64,000 bases of DNA from Pseudomonas iridis (GTDB lineage Bacteria > Pseudomonadota > Gammaproteobacteria > Pseudomonadales > Pseudomonadaceae). The position numbers and the translations under genes were made by a program. Of this stretch, positions 33,777 to 42,540 are shown one piece after another. The stretch lies in contig NZ_JACXXO010000009.1 in assembly GCF_017980685.1 (NCBI RefSeq), forward strand, positions 62,001 through 126,000. The letters are read 5' to 3'. The notes under the pieces were generated by a model, which saw nothing but the letters and a program-made list of their open reading frames with translations, was not told where the DNA came from and did no database searches. Positions within the stretch are counted from its first letter, which is position 1. Every line of letters starts with the position of its first letter.

Positions 33777-36700
33777 GTGCCAACCCCCATAGACGCTGCC
33801 AGGCCAATAACACCTGAGCCGGTCATTCACGTCACACCGATCCACGCGCCGGCCGATCTGCAAACGCCTGCGACGGGCCAGAGCGCAACGCCGCCGGGCA
33901 TTCATGAATCGCCAGCCGATGGCGCCGAAAAACCCTCTTCGCGCACACTCAGATCGCTCGACAAACGCTTGGGCGCCTTGCGCATCGGTGAGTTCGCCAT
34001 CACCCGTGTCGAGCTTCAGTCCATGGGCGCCACAATCGCCGGTCATGCGATCAGCGCAGACAACACAAACCTCAAGACACCCGACCAGGCGTTTCTCGAC
34101 GCACTGGGCTTCAACCCGGACACCGTCGAGGCCCGGATCAAATCTGTCGCGCAGGCGGACAACACCACTGCCAGCTTCTTCTTCGAACTGGCGTGCAAAC
34201 GCTCCATCGGTGCGCCGCCAGTGTTCAGCGCCGCAGAGCCACTGGCGCCTGGCAGCCCGATGGAGCGCTTCGGCAGACTGGTCAATGCCGCGCAGAAAAT
34301 CGATATTCAGCGTGTCGATGCCTATGACCATCTCCCCCCTTGGGTCAGTAAAGCCAAAAGCTCGGTACTCAGCGGCGCAGGTGTCGGCCTGCAGGCCTAT
34401 GGCATTTACAGCGGGATGGCCGGTGTCGCGGACGCGATCAAGACCGGTGACTGGGGCGAAGCCGCGTTCAACGCCGGAGCCATTGGCACTGAACTCGGCT
34501 CACTGATCATCAAGCGCGGCCTGAGCAAGACCGGCGAAGCGATGCTCAAGAGCAACGGGGTGATTTTCCAGCGTTTCTCGACCACATCGGCAGGCAAAGT
34601 GCTGGGACGCGGTGCCGGGTTATTCGCCAGCGCCATCACCCTGCCCTTCGACATCATCGGCGCGGTGAAATCCTTCAACGCTGCGGCGGCGACCCAGGGC
34701 AAGGAAGCGCAGGATCACTACGTCAGCGGCGCGATGAGTGTGGCTGGCGCAGGCGTCAGCATCGCCCTCGGCCTGGCAGCGCTGGCCGGTTTCGGCAACA
34801 TCGCAGGCCCAGCGGGAGTTGTGGCCGCGGCGGTGCTGGTACTCGGTGCGGAAATTTATCGCGCGGCGCGGATCGTTGACGATATTGACGACTACATCGA
34901 ACTGAGTGCGCATGAGCGGTTACGCTCGGGCTGGTTCGCATTCACTCGCCAGGAACTGGATCAGGACGTGCTGGATCGCTACAAGGTTGCCAAGGCACTG
35001 AGTGATCACGGCCGACAGATCGAGCGCTCCGCCAAGGAGCTGCTTGAAGGTGCGTACAGTAACTACGTCGAACACGTGGTCAACGGCAGTTTCAACGTCA
35101 CCCTGCAACCGGTGAAACACTGGAAGCATCAATGGGATCCGGCCGCAGGTGAACAACCCTTTACCATCGCTCATGAGCCGCTTGTGCTGGAAACCGTCGA
35201 TGTCATCGAAGCCCGCGATGGCTTGCCGCAGAATCTCGACGGCTTGGTCACCGGTACGCGGGGTGACGACAAAGGCATCCTGTGGCGCCTGGGCGATGGC
35301 CATGACCGGATCACCGGGGTCAAAACAAAGTCCAACTTCTTCATATACCGAGGTGACCCGAAGACGCTCGTCGGCGGTGACAAGGACGACGAACTCCACT
35401 ACGAGGTGACCCACGCCGAACTGGATCGGGAATTACCACCGGTAGCCATCAGCCATCTTGACGGTGGCGACGGTTCCGATCTGCTGTCCTTCACCGGCAG
35501 GCGTCCTGCCACGGATACCCGTCAGCAAGGTTACGACGTCAATCTGCACAGCGGCGAAGTCAGCTTGCGCGGCGCCGGGGCGACCGACACCTTGATCAAG
35601 GTTGCCCAGACTACTGGCATCGAGAACGTCTCGACATTGACCGCAGGCGCGAGTCGGGTTACCGGCAGTGACGTTGCCAATCGGATTAGCGCCAACGGCA
35701 TGGATACCGTGGACGCCGCCGCAGGCGACGACACCATCGTCATCCGTGGTACGCACTGCCGCGTGAACGGCGGCGCCGGCAGGGATCGTTACTTCATCAC
35801 CGCCAGCAGCGCGGAGGTAACCATTATCGAGGATGCCGGGCAGTCGAGTCTGATCGAACTCGACTGGCCGCTGGCGACCATTCAGCGCTGGCAGGTCATC
35901 GGCGCGTCACTGGTGGTGCGTTCCTTGCGCGGCGAAGATGGCGAGCTGCCCGAGCACGTCCTGACCGTCGAAAACGTTTACCGGGAACTGGCCAGCCAAC
36001 GCTTGATCAACCATCAGCAACTGCTGTTCAAGACCCGCGACGGTTATGAACTGCTCCCGGTCCTGCCCGCCTCGCTCAATGACGCCGACGACCATGACGT
36101 GCAGGTGGCGCTGACTGTAGCGGGCCGGCAACCACCCGCCCTGGGCATCCTCAATGGCGGAAAAGTGCAGATCGCCAACACCAGCCCCAGGCAATATTTC
36201 GTACCTCGGGGCAATGGCAAGATCGTCTTCGACGCAACTGCTGCCCAGAAGACGGCTACCACCGTTTATCTCGACTGTAACCATGCAGACGTGGGCGACA
36301 CGCACATCAACTACAACATTGATGTCCGCCATGGGGTGTCTGGCTATTCGTCACTCATTTACAGCAACGTCACCCTGAGCCTGTTCATTCCCAACCGGGT
36401 GATCAACTTCGTCGGTGTCATCAGCGAGCGACACGCAGCCACATTCAATAGCGGCGGTGGCATTCTCACCAATGGCTTGCACATGGCCAATGAGGTCGTG
36501 CTGGTCTTCCGTGATGGCAAATCCTGCCGGTTGGTTGCGCCAAGACTGGAGTATGCGCAGGACGTAAAACGCGCAGGCCTGCAGGGAAAAAATGCTCGCG
36601 ACTGCCTGAAACTGCGCCATGGGCATTATTTCTTCGACGCGCCACGGATCACCGAGCAGAGCTTGCTCCCGGCGCACAACGCCAGGATCGAGATCAAGGC

Positions 36701-37286
36701 AGACACACCTCAAGGCATTTACGCACTGCAAGGTCAGAGTGCCGAGTACGAAGTCTTCCCTGCCAGCAACGCGATTATCAGCCTGGCAACACCAGGTGCC
36801 GAGGCGAAAACCGCGAATGCCTCGAGCTGGACGATTCACACCGCAAACATGAAGGAAACGATCACCGGCAACGAGATACGCCTGGAGGGCACGACTCTGC
36901 ATGTGGGAACCGTCATCATCACGTTACCCAACATCGAATCCCCTGATGTTCCGGTCGAGTCGGTTCATGTAGTCACCTCCAGCGGCAATGTCTATGAAAT
37001 CAACCTTGTGTTCGAAATCCTCCAACTGCACGAAGTCAATGCGCAGGCCTACAGCAGCGTCAAAGCGTTAAGTGAAGACCTCGGGGTACACCGCAATCGC
37101 CAGCAACTGGCGGGGGTGGTCAGGGTTCGCAATATCTTCACCGACAAGGCTGTCGGCGCGGATGTGTTGTACAACGCCACGCACGATTACTGGAGCGTCG
37201 ACAACCCGCCGGGTTACCGCATCGCTGCCGAAGACCTCAGCATCGACCTTGAATCGATCAGGTTGCCGCGCGTCCCGGGCAAATAA
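33777..37286 (+). CDS. Large toxin-like protein with hydrophobic pore-like and RTX-like segments
   Basis: A 1169-residue protein with a GTG start seven bases after aaagga. No signal peptide. Residues 1-60 are Pro/Thr-rich. Residues about 190-375 are Gly/Ala-rich and hydrophobic (VLSGAGVGLQAYGIYSGMAG, SGAMSVAGAGVSIALGLAAL, GPAGVVAAAVLVLGAEIYRA), ending in DDIDDYIEL. This resembles TcdA/TcdB pore-forming-domain proteins annotated in pseudomonads. Residues 490-680 hold degenerate calcium-binding nonapeptide-like stretches: TRGDDKGILWRLGDGHDRI, D562GGDGSDLLSF, G650DDTIVI, GGAGRD670. The last 450 residues are beta-rich and unrecognised. No type I secretion genes are adjacent. Function is inferred only; it could instead be a surface or effector protein. 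Confidence 0.8.
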   Translation: MPTPIDAARPITPEPVIHVTPIHAPADLQTPATGQSATPPGIHESPADGAEKPSSRTLRSLDKRLGALRIGEFAITRVELQSMGATIAGHAISADNTNLKTPDQAFLDALGFNPDTVEARIKSVAQADNTTASFFFELACKRSIGAPPVFSAAEPLAPGSPMERFGRLVNAAQKIDIQRVDAYDHLPPWVSKAKSSVLSGAGVGLQAYGIYSGMAGVADAIKTGDWGEAAFNAGAIGTELGSLIIKRGLSKTGEAMLKSNGVIFQRFSTTSAGKVLGRGAGLFASAITLPFDIIGAVKSFNAAAATQGKEAQDHYVSGAMSVAGAGVSIALGLAALAGFGNIAGPAGVVAAAVLVLGAEIYRAARIVDDIDDYIELSAHERLRSGWFAFTRQELDQDVLDRYKVAKALSDHGRQIERSAKELLEGAYSNYVEHVVNGSFNVTLQPVKHWKHQWDPAAGEQPFTIAHEPLVLETVDVIEARDGLPQNLDGLVTGTRGDDKGILWRLGDGHDRITGVKTKSNFFIYRGDPKTLVGGDKDDELHYEVTHAELDRELPPVAISHLDGGDGSDLLSFTGRRPATDTRQQGYDVNLHSGEVSLRGAGATDTLIKVAQTTGIENVSTLTAGASRVTGSDVANRISANGMDTVDAAAGDDTIVIRGTHCRVNGGAGRDRYFITASSAEVTIIEDAGQSSLIELDWPLATIQRWQVIGASLVVRSLRGEDGELPEHVLTVENVYRELASQRLINHQQLLFKTRDGYELLPVLPASLNDADDHDVQVALTVAGRQPPALGILNGGKVQIANTSPRQYFVPRGNGKIVFDATAAQKTATTVYLDCNHADVGDTHINYNIDVRHGVSGYSSLIYSNVTLSLFIPNRVINFVGVISERHAATFNSGGGILTNGLHMANEVVLVFRDGKSCRLVAPRLEYAQDVKRAGLQGKNARDCLKLRHGHYFFDAPRITEQSLLPAHNARIEIKADTPQGIYALQGQSAEYEVFPASNAIISLATPGAEAKTANASSWTIHTANMKETITGNEIRLEGTTLHVGTVIITLPNIESPDVPVESVHVVTSSGNVYEINLVFEILQLHEVNAQAYSSVKALSEDLGVHRNRQQLAGVVRVRNIFTDKAVGADVLYNATHDYWSVDNPPGYRIAAEDLSIDLESIRLPRVPGK

Positions 37287-37295
37287 AAACGACCA

Positions 37296-37886
37296 TCACG
37301 CGAACAACTCACCTTGCAGTTCATCGAGCAGCGCCTGGATAGCATCCAGTCGCTGCTGCGGATCATCGAGTTGCAGCAGATCAATCTTGTCTTCTTCGGC
37401 GAACGGCAGCAGGTAGGCCAGTTGATTGGCCAATGACTGCTGGCCGTGCGCCTCGGTGCCCATGTTCAACGCCTCGACCATCGGGTGCTCGGCCAGCGCC
37501 TTGAGCAGCGCCACCAGATCGGCGTCTTCGTCCTGCAAGGGTTGCTCGGGTTCATCGTCCAGCCACTCGACGTCGGCGAGGATCAACTGGTCGCGCTGCA
37601 CTTCGGTGCGCAACACATGGAAACGCCGCCCGCCTTGCACGCGAATGCCCAGCAAGCCGTTGTCCTGCTGCTGGAAATCGGTGATCCGCGCTTCACAGCC
37701 GACCAAAGCGAAACCTTCCGGCGCGGCGCCGACTTCGCTGCCCTGAAGAATGCATACCACGCCGAAGCCGCCGCCCTGTTTCATGCAGCGGCCAATCATG
37801 TCCAGGTAGCGCGCCTCGAAGATCTGCAAGTCGAGGTTGCAGCCGGGAAACAGCACCGTGTTCAACGGGAAAAGCGCCAGACTCAT
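37296..37886 (-). CDS. Lon N-terminal (substrate-binding) domain protein
   Basis: A 196-residue stand-alone LON substrate-binding domain without ATPase or protease parts. It opens MSLALFPLNTVLFPGCNLDLQIFEARYLDMI, and continues GFGVVCILQGSEVG, GCEARITDFQQQDNGLLGIRVQGGRRF. A helical half ends LLPFAEEDKIDLLQLDDPQQRLDAIQALLDEL. Such proteins may act as adaptors; function is not established. Of two ATGs, 37886 has the better spacing from taagga. It is convergent with the toxin-like gene, only 9 bases apart. Confidence 0.88.
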   Translation of the reverse strand: MSLALFPLNTVLFPGCNLDLQIFEARYLDMIGRCMKQGGGFGVVCILQGSEVGAAPEGFALVGCEARITDFQQQDNGLLGIRVQGGRRFHVLRTEVQRDQLILADVEWLDDEPEQPLQDEDADLVALLKALAEHPMVEALNMGTEAHGQQSLANQLAYLLPFAEEDKIDLLQLDDPQQRLDAIQALLDELQGELFA

Positions 37887-37896
37887 AGACATTTCC

Positions 37897-38613
37897 TTAC
37901 ACCACCATCGACACCGCCAACGGCAGGAACACCGCCGTGGCCACGCCCATCAGACTCATTGCCAACGCCGCGAAGGCGCCGGTCTCTTCACTTTCCTGCA
38001 TCGCCACCGCCGTACCGACGGCATGCGCGGTCATGCCCAGCGCCATGCCGCGTGCTTCGGGGCTGTGCACGCCGAGGCGGGTCAACAGCGCCGGGCCGAA
38101 GATCGCACCGATGACCCCGGTGATCAGCACGAACACCGCCGCCAGCGCCGCCACACCACCGATCTGCTCGGCCACCAGCATCGCAATCGGCGAGGTCACC
38201 GACTTCGGCGCCATGGTCATCAGGATCATGTGATCAGCGCCGAACCACCACCCCAGCAAGACGCCCATGCCCGTGGCGACCACGCCGCCTATCACTAGCG
38301 TAGTAAAAATCGGCCAGAACAATTGGCGAATGCGCCGCAGATTGAGATACAGCGGCACCGCCAGCGCTACCGTCGCCGGGCCGAGCAGAATGCTGAGGAT
38401 CTCGGTGCTCTTGCGGTACTCGGCGTACGTCAGGCCGCAGCCGACCAGTACACCGATCACCAACAGCATGGAGACCAGCACCGGCTGCAAAAAGATCCAG
38501 CGCGTTTTCTCGAACGCCGCCAGCACCAGCTGATAGGCACCAAGGGTGATGCCGATGCCGAACAGCGGATGGTGAATCACCGACGCCCAGGCGCCGTGCC
38601 AATCAAAGAGCAT
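37897..38613 (-). CDS. lrgB: LrgB/CidB family membrane protein
   Basis: A 238-residue polytopic protein with about six hydrophobic segments. It has the LrgB signatures LGPATVALAVPLYLN, HMILMTMAPKSVTSPIAM, GVIGAIFGPALLTRLGVHSPEARGMALGMTAHAVGTA. Together with the overlapping LrgA-type gene it forms a holin/antiholin-like or metabolite-export pair. In some bacteria such pairs export pyruvate or glycolate. The start shares one base with the stop of the preceding gene (TGATG). Confidence 0.92.
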   Translation of the reverse strand: MLFDWHGAWASVIHHPLFGIGITLGAYQLVLAAFEKTRWIFLQPVLVSMLLVIGVLVGCGLTYAEYRKSTEILSILLGPATVALAVPLYLNLRRIRQLFWPIFTTLVIGGVVATGMGVLLGWWFGADHMILMTMAPKSVTSPIAMLVAEQIGGVAALAAVFVLITGVIGAIFGPALLTRLGVHSPEARGMALGMTAHAVGTAVAMQESEETGAFAALAMSLMGVATAVFLPLAVSMVV

Positions 38614-38975
38614 CAGGACTCCTCCGACGGCGGCGCGTGGCGCTTGGCCAGGCGTTGCATCAGCACACCGGCGAAGGCCATCGAGAGAATCAGCGACACC
38701 ACCAGCGCACCGACAATCGCCCAGAAATCGGCGGCAATGGCCGTGGCATAAACCATCACGCCGACCGCCGGCGGCACCAGCAATAACGGCAAATAACGAA
38801 GCAGGCTGCCGGCCGCCAGATTCAACGGCTCGCCGACTTCACCACGAATAATCAGGAATACCAGCAACAGCAGCAGACCGATGATCGGCCCCGGCAGCAC
38901 CGGCAAGAGCAAATGATTGAGTGCCGTGCCGAGCAATTGGAACAGCACCAGCAAGGTCAGGCCACGTAACAACAT
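38613..38975 (-). CDS. lrgA: LrgA/CidA family membrane protein
   Basis: A 120-residue protein with four hydrophobic segments: LTLLVLFQLLGTALNHLL, LPGPIIGLLLLLVFLII, LLRYLPLLLVPPAVGVMVYA and WAIVGALVVSLILSMAFAG. It has the holin-like CidA/LrgA pattern (LPGPIIGLLLL, LLLVPPAVGVM). ATG at 38975 removes a Cys-rich upstream extension that lies in the promoter. One-base overlap with lrgB shows coupling. I see no LytSR-type or LysR-type regulator adjacent. Confidence 0.9.
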   Translation of the reverse strand: MLLRGLTLLVLFQLLGTALNHLLLPVLPGPIIGLLLLLVFLIIRGEVGEPLNLAAGSLLRYLPLLLVPPAVGVMVYATAIAADFWAIVGALVVSLILSMAFAGVLMQRLAKRHAPPSEES

Positions 38976-39155
38976 CTGACATCTCCGACAAAAAGCGCCC
39001 GGCATTATAAGCATGCCCGCGCTATGGATCGGCATTCGCCAAAAGCATGGTCGGTTGACCTGAGCAAATTGCCATGATGATCTACAGTGGTTCGCAGGGC
39101 GGTCAAATCCCCCACCTGAAAAACTATAAAACAGATGAACCCAAGGAGAGTCTCA

Positions 39156-39611
39156 ATGCCCTATGTTCCAGTTGCAGAGCTCAAAGATTATGTCGGCAAG
39201 GAACTCGGACGTTCCGAATGGCTCACCATCGATCAGGAACGCATCAACCTGTTCGCCGAAGCCACCGGTGATTTTCAGTTCATTCACGTCGACCCAGTCA
39301 AAGCCGCGCAAACGCCTTTTGGCAGCACCATTGCCCACGGTTTCCTGTCGTTGTCACTAATGCCCAAACTGATGGAAGACATCCTGATCCTGCCCGAAGG
39401 CGTGAAGATGGTCGTCAACTATGGCCTGGACAGTGTGCGTTTCATCCAGCCCGTGAAGGTCAATTCGAAAGTCCGACTCAAGGTCGACATGGTTGAAGTG
39501 ACCGAGAAGAAACCTGGCCAGTGGCTGCTCAAAGCCACCGCGACACTTGAGATAGAAGGCTCGGACAAACCGGCCTACATCGCCGAACCGCTGTCGCTCT
39601 GCTTCGTTTAA
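39156..39611 (+). CDS. MaoC-like hot-dog dehydratase
   Basis: A 151-residue (R)-hydratase-like protein. The MaoC pattern is clear: SEWLTIDQERINLFAEATGDFQFIHVDP (hydratase motif with D and H), followed by FGSTIAHGFLSLSL and GLDSVRFIQPV. The ATG at 39156 follows a strong aaggaga. MaoC proteins hydrate enoyl-CoA esters; the physiological substrate cannot be told. It is divergent from lrgAB. Confidence 0.9.
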   Translation: MPYVPVAELKDYVGKELGRSEWLTIDQERINLFAEATGDFQFIHVDPVKAAQTPFGSTIAHGFLSLSLMPKLMEDILILPEGVKMVVNYGLDSVRFIQPVKVNSKVRLKVDMVEVTEKKPGQWLLKATATLEIEGSDKPAYIAEPLSLCFV

Positions 39612-39721
39612 GCGCCGGGATGCGAAGCGGCGCACGCTGTTTCGCATCTGCTTCCCCTGAGCGGCTGTATAAGGTCACATAGCTGCGGCATACTCGGTCG
39701 CCTAATTGCCCGGATCCCGCT

Positions 39722-41449
39722 ATGCGCTCACTCGCTCGTCTTGCACCCCTTGCCTTGACCCTGTTGCTAGCCGCTTGCGGCGACGGCGAATCGCTGTTGC
39801 CCCCGGATGCGCGCCTGCCGGACGGCGGACGCTATCGCGGCGAGTTGGTCGATGGCTTGTTGCAAGGTCAGGGACGTGTCGACTATCCCAACGGCAGCTG
39901 GTACGCCGGGCAGTTCGACAAGGGGCAGTGGCATGGGCAGGGCGAATGGCATGGCAGTAATGGCGAGATCTATCGCGGCCAGTTCCAGCAGGGGTTGTTC
40001 GACGGTCAGGGCAGCCTGACCACCAATGCCAGCAGTTACACCGGCGGCTTCAAACAGGGCCGGCGTGACGGCGAAGGCACGTTGAAAGAAAACGCCATGA
40101 CCTACCGTGGCGAATTCAAGGCTGATCAATATTCCGGGCTCGGCCGTCTCGAAATGGATGACGGCAGCTCTTATCAAGGCCAGTTCGCCCACGGCAAACC
40201 CAATGGCGAAGGCCAGCGCGGTGATTCCAGCGGCAACTCGTTCACCGGCCATTTCGTCAACGGTCAGCTTGAAGGCAACGGTACGTTCAACAGCGCTGAC
40301 GGCGACATCTATGTCGGCGGCTTCAAGAACAACCAACTGCACGGCAAGGGCCGCTACGAAAACGCCGACGGCGATGTCTGGCTGGGCCAGTTCAAGGAAG
40401 GCGCTCTGACCGGCAAGGGCGAATTGATCGGTGCCGACGGTAGCCATTACATCGGCTCGTTCAGCGACTGGCGCTTCAGCGGTCAGGGTCGCTTGAACCT
40501 GTCCGATGGCAGCTTTTATATCGGCGGATTCGACAACGACAGTTACTCGGGGCGCGGCACGCTGGTGCTGACTGATGGCAGCGTGATGAGCGGCACCTGG
40601 ATCAATGGTCAGCGTGTGCGTGATGCCGACGGCAAATTGCTGCCCGACACCCTTGAACTCGGCCTGCTCGCTCAGGGCCGTTTGCTTGATGAGGCATTGG
40701 CGGCGATTCCGCCCTCCACGCCTGCGATCGAGTTGTACACCCTGACCCTCGGCGGCGACGGCAAGCAGAGCGTGTTCCTGCGCGAATCCGACTACGTCGC
40801 CAACATGCTCAACACACGTTTCGGCGCGCATGGCCAGATTCGCCTGGTCAACCACCGCGACCACCTCGGCGACCGGCCGATGGCCACTCGCGAGAACCTG
40901 CGCCGCGCCGCACTGACCCTGGCCGAACGCAGCGGCCCGGAAGATTTGCTGTTCATCTATCTGACCAGCCACGGCACCGCCGAACACGAACTGGTGCTCG
41001 ACCAGCCGCGCATGGAACTGGCCGACCTGCCCGCCGACGAACTCGCTGCCGTGCTCGCGCCGCTGAAAAACCGCGACAAGATCATCGTGATTTCCGCGTG
41101 TTATTCCGGCGGTTTCATCCCGGCGCTCAAAGACGAACGCACGCTGATCATGACCGCCTCGCGCGCTGATCGTGTGTCCTTCGGTTGCTCCGAAGAAGCC
41201 AACTTCACCTACTTCGGCGATGCGCTGTTCGCCCAGGCATTGAACCAGACCGACGATCTGGAGCAAGCCTTCAAACTGGCCAGGGCCACCGTCGCCGAGC
41301 GTGAACTGGCAGACAATTTCGAAGCCTCGGAGCCGCAGATCTGGGCACCGAAAACCGTGCTGTCGCACTGGCAGCAACTGCGTAAACAGCAAGCGCGAAA
41401 AGCGTTGCAAAGTGCTGCGTTGAACGACGGAGCGATAAAGAGCAACTAA
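39722..41449 (+). CDS. MORN-repeat lipoprotein with caspase-like (C13) domain
   Basis: A 575-residue predicted lipoprotein (lipobox LLLAAC). Residues about 35-310 contain roughly eleven MORN repeats of 22-24 residues (pattern YxGxFxxGxxHGxG, for example YAGQFDKGQWHGQGEW and YVGGFKNNQLHGKGRY). Residues 340-560 form a clan-CD peptidase domain of the C13 type, with candidate dyad H417 (IYLTSHGTAEHE) and C460 (IVISACYSGGF). MORN arrays usually bind membranes or scaffold proteins. A homolog is conserved at this place in pseudomonads, but substrate and role are unknown. The next gene starts 27 bases later. Confidence 0.9.
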   Translation: MRSLARLAPLALTLLLAACGDGESLLPPDARLPDGGRYRGELVDGLLQGQGRVDYPNGSWYAGQFDKGQWHGQGEWHGSNGEIYRGQFQQGLFDGQGSLTTNASSYTGGFKQGRRDGEGTLKENAMTYRGEFKADQYSGLGRLEMDDGSSYQGQFAHGKPNGEGQRGDSSGNSFTGHFVNGQLEGNGTFNSADGDIYVGGFKNNQLHGKGRYENADGDVWLGQFKEGALTGKGELIGADGSHYIGSFSDWRFSGQGRLNLSDGSFYIGGFDNDSYSGRGTLVLTDGSVMSGTWINGQRVRDADGKLLPDTLELGLLAQGRLLDEALAAIPPSTPAIELYTLTLGGDGKQSVFLRESDYVANMLNTRFGAHGQIRLVNHRDHLGDRPMATRENLRRAALTLAERSGPEDLLFIYLTSHGTAEHELVLDQPRMELADLPADELAAVLAPLKNRDKIIVISACYSGGFIPALKDERTLIMTASRADRVSFGCSEEANFTYFGDALFAQALNQTDDLEQAFKLARATVAERELADNFEASEPQIWAPKTVLSHWQQLRKQQARKALQSAALNDGAIKSN

Positions 41450-41476
41450 GCTGAACAGTATCAAGGGAGAGACACT

Positions 41477-42118
41477 ATGTACTTGACGCCTCAGCACGTA
41501 TTGCTTGCCGGAGCCACCGGTTTGACCGGAGAACATCTACTCGACCGTTTGCTCAACGAGCCAACGATTTCTCGCGTCCTCGCCCCCTCCCGTCGGCCAC
41601 TGGCCGAGCATCCGCACCTGGAAAACCCGGTCGGCGACCCACAGGCCTTTCTGCCGCAGCTCAGCGGTCGTGTCGACATCGCCTATTGCTGCCTCGGCAC
41701 CACCATCAAGCAGGCCGGCTCCGAAGCGGCGTTTCGCGCAGTCGATCTGGACATGGTGGTGGCGTTTGCCAAGCGCGCGCGGGAGATGGGTGCGCGGCAT
41801 CTGATCGTGATCAGCGCCATCGGCGCCGATCCAAAATCGTCGGTTTTCTACAACCGGGTCAAAGGTGAAATGGAGCAGGCACTGCGCGCGCAAGACTGGC
41901 CGCAACTGACCATTTGCCGGCCGTCGCTGTTGCTTGGTGAACGATTAGAGCCCCGCTTGGGCGAACAGCTCGCTGCGCCGTTTTCGAAGTTGATTCCGGG
42001 TAAATACCGGGGAATCGAAGCGTGCCAACTGGCCCGGGCAATGTGGCGGCTGGCGCTGGAGGAGCAGGATGGGGTTCGGGTGATCGAATCAGATGAACTG
42101 AGGAAACTGGGCAAATAA
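41477..42118 (+). CDS. Atypical SDR / NAD(P)-binding protein
   Basis: A 213-residue Rossmann-fold protein with the dinucleotide motif LLAGATGLTGEHLLD at residues 9-23. The NmrA/TIP30-like pattern continues: YCCLGTTIKQAGSEAAFRAVD, ARHLIVISAIGADPKSSVFYNRVKGEME and ICRPSLLLGERLEPR. The YxxxK of classical SDRs appears as YNRVK. Substrate unknown. It shares strand with the MORN-caspase gene and may be co-transcribed. Confidence 0.87.
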   Translation: MYLTPQHVLLAGATGLTGEHLLDRLLNEPTISRVLAPSRRPLAEHPHLENPVGDPQAFLPQLSGRVDIAYCCLGTTIKQAGSEAAFRAVDLDMVVAFAKRAREMGARHLIVISAIGADPKSSVFYNRVKGEMEQALRAQDWPQLTICRPSLLLGERLEPRLGEQLAAPFSKLIPGKYRGIEACQLARAMWRLALEEQDGVRVIESDELRKLGK

Positions 42119-42170
42119 TCTGAAATCGCTATCGCCAGCAGGCTGGCGATGGAGTGCCCAGCACTTCCGG

Positions 42171-42254
42171 GATCAAAAGATCGCAGCCTTCGGCAGCTCC
42201 TACATGGATCTTCATTTCACCCAAGGAGCTGCCGAAGGCTGCGATCTTTTGATC
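42171..42254. repeat. Long palindrome of the gatcgcagcc family, copy 5, preceded by a small REP hairpin
   Basis: The left arm 42171-42201 and right arm 42224-42254 are perfect complements over most of their length. A separate small hairpin, atcgccag/ctggcgat (42131-42150), lies just upstream. The pair sits between convergent genes. Confidence 0.85.
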
Positions 42255-42255
42255 T

Positions 42256-42540
42256 TTACAACCCGCCAGTCGCCTGAAACCCCACGCCGATCACGGTCAG
42301 TAGCGACAACGGCAACAGCAGCGTATCCAGCAAAGCACTTGCCGGCAGGTCCACCCCCGGATAACTCGGCGCCTCGGCACCGAATCGGTCCATCGCACAA
42401 CACCCGCCATTCAACGCATACAAATCCAGCCGCGTCCCGGAATACACCACCGGCGCCCCCGGTTTGGCCGCGTCCAGCGTGCGCACAGTGGCGCACCCGG
42501 CCAGTTGCAGCGCCAGCGCAATCACCAGCAGCTTATTCAT
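42256..42540 (-). CDS. YceK/YidQ-type lipoprotein
   Basis: A 94-residue lipoprotein: MNKLLVIALALQLAGC ends in a lipobox with C16. The mature part has the YceK/YidQ pattern VYSGTRLDLYALNG, then YPGVDLPASALLDTLLLPLSLL. No function is established for the family. Its ATG overlaps the ubiX stop by 8 bases, so it is the last cistron of mpl-ubiX-yceK. Confidence 0.85.
   Translation of the reverse strand: MNKLLVIALALQLAGCATVRTLDAAKPGAPVVYSGTRLDLYALNGGCCAMDRFGAEAPSYPGVDLPASALLDTLLLPLSLLTVIGVGFQATGGL

Noticed and set aside
33777..37286. Type I secretion genes for the toxin-like protein
   Set aside because: The flanking genes are a DedA-PAP2 protein and a Lon-N-domain protein. No ABC transporter, membrane-fusion or TolC-type gene is nearby.
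39767..41536. Open frame of 589 codons opposite the MORN-caspase gene
   Set aside because: Composition is an image of the MORN repeats read backwards; no ribosome site, no domain.
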